The notes under the pieces: generated by a model
What the model saw: the letters and a program-made list of their open reading frames with translations, nothing else
The model's database searches: none
Told to the model about the DNA's origin: nothing
Shown: positions 58,922 to 64,000 of the stretch, one piece after another
How the letters are laid out: each line of letters opens with the position of its first letter
Numbering within the stretch: position 1 is the stretch's first letter
Program-made: the position numbers and the translations under genes
Source: Contendibacter sp031732755
GTDB lineage: Bacteria > Pseudomonadota > Gammaproteobacteria > Competibacterales > Competibacteraceae
Assembly: GCA_031732755.1 (NCBI GenBank)
Contig: JAVMKI010000045.1
Span: forward strand, 1 to 64,000
Direction: 5' to 3'
DNA length: 64,000 nucleotides

Positions 58922-61570
58922 TTACCCTATGGACAGACCAACTTGGTGGAGGGACAAAACAACGTGTTTCAAACCGGGATCGTCTGGATCGCTGCGCACC
59001 GCAAAGCCCAATGCCCGGTCCATTTGCAGCATGGGTTTGTTTTCGGTCAACACCTCGCCATAGATTTCCTGAATGCCGCACGCGCGCGCGTAGCGAATGA
59101 TGCGCCGCATCAGACGGTTGCCCAGGCCCAGGCCCATCAACGCCCGGTCCACGAGAATGGAATACTCCGCCCGCTCGTTGCTCGGGTCGATACTGAGATT
59201 GACGATGCCGTACACTTCAGCCTTGCCGGGCACGCCGGGACCGACCGCCACCAGCGCCATCTCCCGTTGATAGTCGATCTGGGTCAGCGTCGCCGCCATA
59301 TCGTGCGACAGTTCGCGAATGGGCTGGAAAAACCGCCGCCGCAAGTCCTCGGGCGAGGCCCGCGCCACCAGCGCCTGCAAGGAGGGTTCGTCCTCGGGCA
59401 GCACTGGACGCAGCAGCAGTTCCCGCTCGTTGGGCAGGGTGATGGTTTCCTCCAAATCCTTGGGGTAGGGGCGAATCGCCAGGCGCGGCGCCGCGGCGGT
59501 GGCGGTCGGCGTCAACCGTACCCGGGCGTCCAGCGCCACCACGCCCTGGGCGTTGACCCACAGCGGGTTGATGTTCAGTTCGGCCAGTTCGTTCAGGTCG
59601 ATGACCATCTGCGAGATTTTGACCAGGGTCAGCGCCACGGCGTCGAGGTTGGCGCGGCGCAGCAGGCTATAGCGCAATCGCTGGTAAATCCGGGTCTGCG
59701 CCATCATCTCGCGGGCCAGGTGCAGGTTGAGCGGCGGCAGGCCATAGGCCAGATCGTTGATCACCTCGCTTTCCGTACCACCCTGGCCAAAGTAGATCAC
59801 CGGCCCGAAACCGCCACCGGCCCGCACGCCCAGGGTCAGCTCGTAAGCGCCGTCGCGGGCCACAATGGGCTGAAGCACGAAGCCATTGAACCGGGCCGCC
59901 GGCGCCACATCGTGCAACCGCGCCAGCATCGTCGCCGCCGCCTGGCGCACCGCGTCCGGGCTGCTCAGATAGCGGGCGACCCCACCGACTTGCGATTTGG
60001 TGACCACCTCGGGCGACATGATCTTCAGGGCGACCGGTGGATACAGTTGCGCCGCCAATGCGGCGGCTTCGTCCGGGGAGCGCGCCAACCGGGTTTCCGC
60101 CACCGGAATGCCATAGGTGGTTAGCAGCTGGATCGCTTCGTATTCGTTGAGGCTGTTGCGCCGGTCGTGCAAGGCCCGGCTGAGAATGGCCCGCGCCGCC
60201 GCCACATCCGGGGTGAACGCTTCTGGCAGCGAGGGCGGGGTTTCCATCAGCAGCGCCTGATTACGCTTGTACTGCACGATGCGCATGAAAGCGCGCACCG
60301 CATCGCTGGCGGTTTCGTAGGTCGGCACTTGGCGCGCCAGCAACCGTTCACGCGCGGTGGCCCCGGTCCGGGGGCCGGGAAAGCTGGCGACGATGCCGTG
60401 GCGACTCTTGGCAAGGCGTTGAATCACGGCGTCGGCGACCGCCGTCGTTTCGCTGAGGGCGCTGGGAGTTTTGATCACCAGCACGCCGTCCACGCCGGGG
60501 TCGGTGAGTACCAGGTCCAACACTTGCCCGTAGGTGGCGGCGTCAGCCTGATCGCTGAGGTTGACGGGATTGGGCAGGGCGTTGGATTCGATCAGCGGTT
60601 CCAAACCTTGCTGAGTCGTTTCGGAAAACTGCGCCAGGCGTCCGCCGAACTGATACAGGGTGTCGGTCGCCAGCAGGCTCATGCTGGAACTGTTGCCGAC
60701 GATGGCCAACCGGTCGCTGTTGACTCGCTTGGCCGCTTTCAGCACTTCGATCATTTGCAGCAGTTCGTCGCTGTCGTCCACTCGCAGCAAACCGGCGCGG
60801 CGAAAAGCGGCGGCGTACACCGCATCGTCCGGCTCCTCTGGGTAACGGCGCGGTTTCAGCACGACCACGGGTTTGGTGCGCGCCGCGCGCCGCGCCGCCG
60901 ACATGAACTTACGGGCGTCACTGATGTATTCCAGGTACAGCAAAACCGCTCGCGTGTGGAAATCTCCCGCCAGGTAGTCGAGGACATCGGCCAGGTCCAC
61001 ATCCAGGCTATCGCCCAGATGGATCAGATGGCTGAACCCGAACCCGTGATGATTGCCCAAATCAAGGGCGGTTTGGCCGATGGTGCCGGATTCGGTGATG
61101 AGAGCGATGTCGCCGGGCAGGAGCGGTTGGTGATTCAGGCAGACGTTGAGACAAGAGCGGGGAACGTTGAAGCCCTGGGAACCAGGGCCCAGCACCCGCA
61201 GCAGATACGGTTGCGCCGCGTCCAGAATCGCCTGCTCCAGCGCCGCGCGGTCGGCGGCTGGCAAACCGCGCGCTTCGCTGACCAGCAGGACCGCGCGCGC
61301 GCCGCGCTCGCCCAGTTGCCGAATCAGCGCCGGCGCTTCCCGCAACGGTCGGGTGATGATGGCCAGCGCCGGCGGCAGCGGCAGGCTGGCAATGTCGCGG
61401 TAAGTGACGGCGCCCGCCAGCGCGTTCCGCTTGGCGTCCACCGGCATGATCGGCCCTTTAAAACCGCTGCTCATCAGATTGCGGGCGATGATTTCCTCGT
61501 CGCCACCACCGCCGCAAATTAGGGCAACCGTGTCTGGTTTGAAGAGCGCATCAAGATTGCGAATGGTCAT
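58922..61570 (-). CDS. GNAT acetyltransferase fused to NDP-forming acyl-CoA synthetase-like domains (Pat/PatZ type)
   Basis: Resembles PatZ/Pka, the protein lysine acetyltransferase that inactivates acetyl-CoA synthetase and other enzymes. The 882 residues (E. coli PatZ 886) have an N-terminal CoA-binding Rossmann domain (about 1-130), two succinyl-CoA-ligase-like domains (about 150-440), an ATP-grasp-like domain (480-700, ending in ELNINPLWVN) and a C-terminal GNAT domain (about 715-875) with AEYSILVDRALMGLGLGNRLM for acetyl-CoA binding. It could instead be an active acyl-CoA synthetase, but fusion to GNAT favours the Pat role. It is followed 7 bp later by a receiver protein. Confidence 0.9.
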   Translation of the reverse strand: MTIRNLDALFKPDTVALICGGGGDEEIIARNLMSSGFKGPIMPVDAKRNALAGAVTYRDIASLPLPPALAIITRPLREAPALIRQLGERGARAVLLVSEARGLPAADRAALEQAILDAAQPYLLRVLGPGSQGFNVPRSCLNVCLNHQPLLPGDIALITESGTIGQTALDLGNHHGFGFSHLIHLGDSLDVDLADVLDYLAGDFHTRAVLLYLEYISDARKFMSAARRAARTKPVVVLKPRRYPEEPDDAVYAAAFRRAGLLRVDDSDELLQMIEVLKAAKRVNSDRLAIVGNSSSMSLLATDTLYQFGGRLAQFSETTQQGLEPLIESNALPNPVNLSDQADAATYGQVLDLVLTDPGVDGVLVIKTPSALSETTAVADAVIQRLAKSRHGIVASFPGPRTGATARERLLARQVPTYETASDAVRAFMRIVQYKRNQALLMETPPSLPEAFTPDVAAARAILSRALHDRRNSLNEYEAIQLLTTYGIPVAETRLARSPDEAAALAAQLYPPVALKIMSPEVVTKSQVGGVARYLSSPDAVRQAAATMLARLHDVAPAARFNGFVLQPIVARDGAYELTLGVRAGGGFGPVIYFGQGGTESEVINDLAYGLPPLNLHLAREMMAQTRIYQRLRYSLLRRANLDAVALTLVKISQMVIDLNELAELNINPLWVNAQGVVALDARVRLTPTATAAAPRLAIRPYPKDLEETITLPNERELLLRPVLPEDEPSLQALVARASPEDLRRRFFQPIRELSHDMAATLTQIDYQREMALVAVGPGVPGKAEVYGIVNLSIDPSNERAEYSILVDRALMGLGLGNRLMRRIIRYARACGIQEIYGEVLTENKPMLQMDRALGFAVRSDPDDPGLKHVVLSLHQVGLSIG

Positions 61571-61587
61571 GGGGGTTCAAATCAGGT

Positions 61588-63603
61588 TTAACCAGGGTTG
61601 CTGGCGGTTCCCGGCAGCACCGGCTTCATCCGGGCGCCAAGGGTCGGTTCCGGCTCCGGCGCGCCCAGACGGTGCTGGTAAATGGCGGCGTATTCCATCA
61701 CCCGTTGGACGTAAGCCCGGGTTTCACGGTAGGGGATGGTTTCCGCCCACACGTCAGCGGGTACCGCGGCGCGGGCCGGCAACCATTGCGCGACCTTGTT
61801 GGGGCCGGCATTGTAAGCGGCGGTGGCCAGCATCGGGTTGTCTTGCAATCGCGCCAGCATCCGCCGCAGGTAGTGAACGCCGTAACGAATGTTGGTTTCC
61901 GGGTGCAACAGGGGCGGATCGGCCACGGCGTCCCGTAATTCCTGAGCGATCTGCCGGCCCGTGGCGGGCATGATCTGCATCAGCCCCAGTGCCCCGACGG
62001 GCGAGCGGGCGTCGGGTCGAAAGCTGCTTTCCTGGCGGATGACGGCATAGACCCAGGCGGGGTCCAGCGCGCTGGCGCGGGCTTGATTCACCACTCCTTC
62101 CCGATAGGCCAGCGGAAATCGCAGGTCCAGATCGTCCCAATGCTCGGCCCGCGCGATGGTGGCGATGGCTTGGCCGTGCCACTCCCAGTGCTGGGCCAGC
62201 GCCGCCGCCTGCCGCAGCGCCGGTCGGTCGAATGCCCGGGTCGCCTGCCGCCATTCGGCGTCGGCGTCCGGTTCCCGGCCCAGAATGTACAGTTCCCGCG
62301 CCCGTTGCAGACTGGAAGAGCGGGTCAACAGCGCCTCCAGTTCGGTCGCCGGGATCGTCAGCGGGGTGTTGACAATCGCGTGGGCCGCGCCGAGCCGGTC
62401 GGCGGCCAGGAAACCGTAGTAATCCCGCTGACCGGCAATGGCCTGGTAAACTGGTTTGGCCTCTTCGTTGTGGCCCAGCATCTCCAACGCCCGGCCCCGC
62501 CAATAGCGCCAGCGCGGACTGTCGCGCTCCGGCGCGGGCAACCGGTCCAGCCAGTGCAACGCCGTGGTCCAGTCGCCCTGTTGCAGGCAGACCCGTACCC
62601 GCCATTCGGCCACGTCGCGGTCCACCACGGCGTCCGGCAGCGCTACCAGTCGCGCCAGCGCGCTGGGGTGATAGTCGCTGGCGATCCACAACGCCAGCCG
62701 CCGCTCCACGGCGGTCAGGTGGGGGGCGAGGGTCGGCGCGCGCGTTTTGAGGGTATCCAGGGCCGCCGCCGCGTCGAGCGCGTTGCGCTGGCCCCAGCGT
62801 TCTAACCCATCGTTCAGGATGGATAGGGTACGCGGATCGTTGAGATCGAGTCGACCAGCGTCCAGGAGCAGCCGGGGGTTCTCGGCAATGTTCAGCCAGG
62901 TTTCGGCCAGGCTCTGATCAGTGGCCGGCATGGCCGTTCGCAAGGCGCGCGCCAATTTGAGGTTGTTGTCCTCCACCGCCAGGGCGAATCGTTGCCAGAG
63001 CCGTTCTGGCGTGGGTTCGCCTCGGCTGCCCCAGGCAACGATGACTGGATCACAAGCTGCGGGCAGGGCCGCGCCACGCAGCCAGAACGCAGCGAAATCG
63101 CGCAGCGCCGCGTCACCCTGACCGGTGTTGAGCAGCGCCTGTCGTTGCCAACAGTTCAGTTCGGCGTTGCGAGTGGGGGTGAAGTCGCGGAGGTAATCGT
63201 CCCAGCGCTGGGCGGCGGCGAGTTGGCGCAACCAGGCGTCGCGCAACCGGGCGGCCAGCGGCGAATCCGCGTAATCGCGCAGGAACTCGCGTACCTCGGT
63301 GGTGGGCAGTTCCGGCAGACGACGGCTAAGTTCCTGATAACGCAGGTAAGGATAGAGTGGATAGGTTCGTAGCGCGGCGAAATCCACGGCGACGCCATCG
63401 CGCAGGGATTGCTCAGCGGCCAGGAAGGCCTCGCGCCAGGCCGTGGGCGATTCGGTCGCGCCGACGTCGCTGCCGAGACCGACGGCAAGCGCAACCGCTA
63501 GCGCCGCTCCCCACCAGCGTTGCGTCGGGTACCGCCGGGTAGCGGCGGTGGATGCGGGTGGATTTAGATAGGAGGCGCCACGCGGGGAGCGGCGTGCATT
63601 CAT
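61588..63603 (-). CDS. slt: Soluble lytic murein transglycosylase (Slt70 type)
   Basis: Periplasmic exo-lytic enzyme that cleaves peptidoglycan with formation of 1,6-anhydro-muropeptides. The 671-residue protein (E. coli Slt 645) has a long positively charged N-terminus and a signal helix (about 30-49), a doughnut of helical repeats (about 55-500), and the catalytic C-terminal domain with Glu525 in VIRQESSFRPDARSPVGALG, LMQIMPATG, and TAAYNAGPNKVAQWL. It lies 17 bp upstream of the acetyltransferase gene and 3 bp after the unknown Gly/Tyr-rich gene, so all three may be in one transcript. Confidence 0.94.
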   Translation of the reverse strand: MNARRSPRGASYLNPPASTAATRRYPTQRWWGAALAVALAVGLGSDVGATESPTAWREAFLAAEQSLRDGVAVDFAALRTYPLYPYLRYQELSRRLPELPTTEVREFLRDYADSPLAARLRDAWLRQLAAAQRWDDYLRDFTPTRNAELNCWQRQALLNTGQGDAALRDFAAFWLRGAALPAACDPVIVAWGSRGEPTPERLWQRFALAVEDNNLKLARALRTAMPATDQSLAETWLNIAENPRLLLDAGRLDLNDPRTLSILNDGLERWGQRNALDAAAALDTLKTRAPTLAPHLTAVERRLALWIASDYHPSALARLVALPDAVVDRDVAEWRVRVCLQQGDWTTALHWLDRLPAPERDSPRWRYWRGRALEMLGHNEEAKPVYQAIAGQRDYYGFLAADRLGAAHAIVNTPLTIPATELEALLTRSSSLQRARELYILGREPDADAEWRQATRAFDRPALRQAAALAQHWEWHGQAIATIARAEHWDDLDLRFPLAYREGVVNQARASALDPAWVYAVIRQESSFRPDARSPVGALGLMQIMPATGRQIAQELRDAVADPPLLHPETNIRYGVHYLRRMLARLQDNPMLATAAYNAGPNKVAQWLPARAAVPADVWAETIPYRETRAYVQRVMEYAAIYQHRLGAPEPEPTLGARMKPVLPGTASNPG

Positions 63604-63606
63604 CGG

Positions 63607-64000
63607 TTACTTGTCGTTGCCGGCGAACAGCGGAACGTTACTGGGCTGGATCGGGCGCGCGGGTAAGTTGATCTGGACCGGGGGGCGACTGGAACTGCGG
63701 TTGCCGCCACTGGCGCCGACGACGATCTGGCCACCGGTCGGTCGCAAATAGGTGCGTGGTAGCGGCGTCGAACCGGCTGAAGTGGGAACGTTGGTCAGAC
63801 TGGCGGGCCGGTTGCCGCGGCGCGGCGTGATCACGATGGCGCCGCCGGAACCGCGAGGGTAGGAACCATTGCCGTAGTAACCGCCACTGCCGTAGTAACC
63901 GCCATTGCCGTAGTAATTGCCGTTCATCGCCAGCGGACTCAGGCCGTTGGCGCTCGCGGCGTACAGACCGCCGCCGGTCTGGTATTGCTGGTAATAGCCC
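63607..64000 (-). CDS. Gly/Tyr-rich protein of unknown function, 5' end beyond window
   Basis: The reading frame is open to the window edge, so only the C-terminal 130 or so residues are visible. The Met at 63927 is probably internal, because the frame continues upstream as GYYQQYQTGGGLYAASANG, of the same composition. The visible part has short Gly/Tyr repeats (YYGNGG, YYGSGG, YYGNGS), then a basic and Pro/Ser-rich tail ending in PSNVPLFAGNDK. Low complexity and aromatic-glycine repeats suggest an exported or surface protein, but there is no identifiable domain. It ends 3 bp before slt. Confidence 0.65.
   Translation of the reverse strand, partial: GYYQQYQTGGGLYAASANGLSPLAMNGNYYGNGGYYGSGGYYGNGSYPRGSGGAIVITPRRGNRPASLTNVPTSAGSTPLPRTYLRPTGGQIVVGASGGNRSSSRPPVQINLPARPIQPSNVPLFAGNDK
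63871..63924. repeat. Three tandem 18-bp repeats encoding Gly/Tyr units
   Basis: Units starting GCCGTAGTAACCGCCACT at 63871, 63889 and 63907; the third is diverged. On the minus strand they encode YYGNGG-like hexapeptides. In-frame (multiple of three), so length change would alter repeat number without a frameshift. Confidence 0.85.

Noticed and set aside
58853..60124. 423-residue plus-strand open frame, and a similar one at 60167-61522
   Set aside because: Both are antisense to the acetyltransferase gene with its clear domain sequence; His/Gln/Arg-rich shadows.

Overview
The window is a high-GC chromosome segment from a gammaproteobacterium, and almost all of it is housekeeping sequence. 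Three things point there: the proteins resemble E. coli and Pseudomonas homologues closely (the ATP synthase beta subunit is nearly identical to E. coli over long stretches); the gene order is gammaproteobacterial (rsmG-parA-parB-atpIBEFHAGDC; map-glnD divergent from rpsB-tsf-pyrH-frr-uppS-cdsA-dxr-rseP-bamA-skp-lpxD-fabZ-lpxA-lpxB); and a complete lipid A and outer-membrane assembly gene set is present. A lineage near the Chromatiales/Competibacteraceae is my guess from overall flavour; it is not demonstrated.

Layout. 1-2.7 kb: fabI (fatty acid synthesis), pyrE, and an exonuclease III gene. 2.8-12.5 kb: rsmG-parA-parB, then a strong sigma70-type promoter and the complete F1Fo ATP synthase operon, closed by a textbook terminator. 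12.6-15.7 kb: glmU, gltX, and a tRNA-Ala(GGC)/tRNA-Glu(TTC) pair with its own promoter and a terminator hairpin between the two tRNAs. 16-20.7 kb: an EamA transporter, then glnD and map on the minus strand. 21-34.8 kb: a long plus-strand run that joins translation (rpsB, tsf, frr), nucleotide, isoprenoid and phospholipid synthesis (pyrH, uppS, cdsA, dxr), envelope proteolysis (rseP), outer-membrane protein assembly (bamA, skp) and lipid A synthesis (lpxD, fabZ, lpxA, lpxB). 34.9-39.8 kb (minus): a Uma2-type nuclease, acnB and a Do-like periplasmic protease. 40-46.2 kb: a thioredoxin-fold protein and tamA-tamB. 46.3-50.3 kb: a LysR regulator divergent from azoR-pirin, then an MFS transporter with an apparently abnormal start codon. 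50.5-53.3 kb: a REPIN-like inverted repeat, rlmD and a REC/HD-GYP regulator. 53.8-64 kb (minus): hemB - unknown membrane-anchored protein - aroE, uup, a GNAT/acyl-CoA-synthetase acetyltransferase followed by a stand-alone receiver protein, a soluble lytic transglycosylase, and the 3' part of a Gly/Tyr-rich protein that runs off the end.

Much of the window supports envelope growth: precursor supply (glmU, dxr, uppS, cdsA, fabI, fabZ), lipid A (lpxD, lpxA, lpxB), outer-membrane protein insertion (bamA, tamA, tamB, skp), quality control (rseP, the Do protease) and peptidoglycan turnover (slt).

I did not find a new multi-gene defence or biosynthetic system. The most interesting observations are small: an AUA (or mutated) start of the MFS gene behind a perfect Shine-Dalgarno, a bulky Phe at the LpxA acyl-chain ruler position, a REPIN-like element, a terminator-like hairpin inside the tRNA pair, the uncharacterised hemB-aroE spacer protein, and a receiver gene in an apparent operon with a lysine-acetyltransferase-type enzyme. 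All identifications are by eye from translated sequence; no database search was run.
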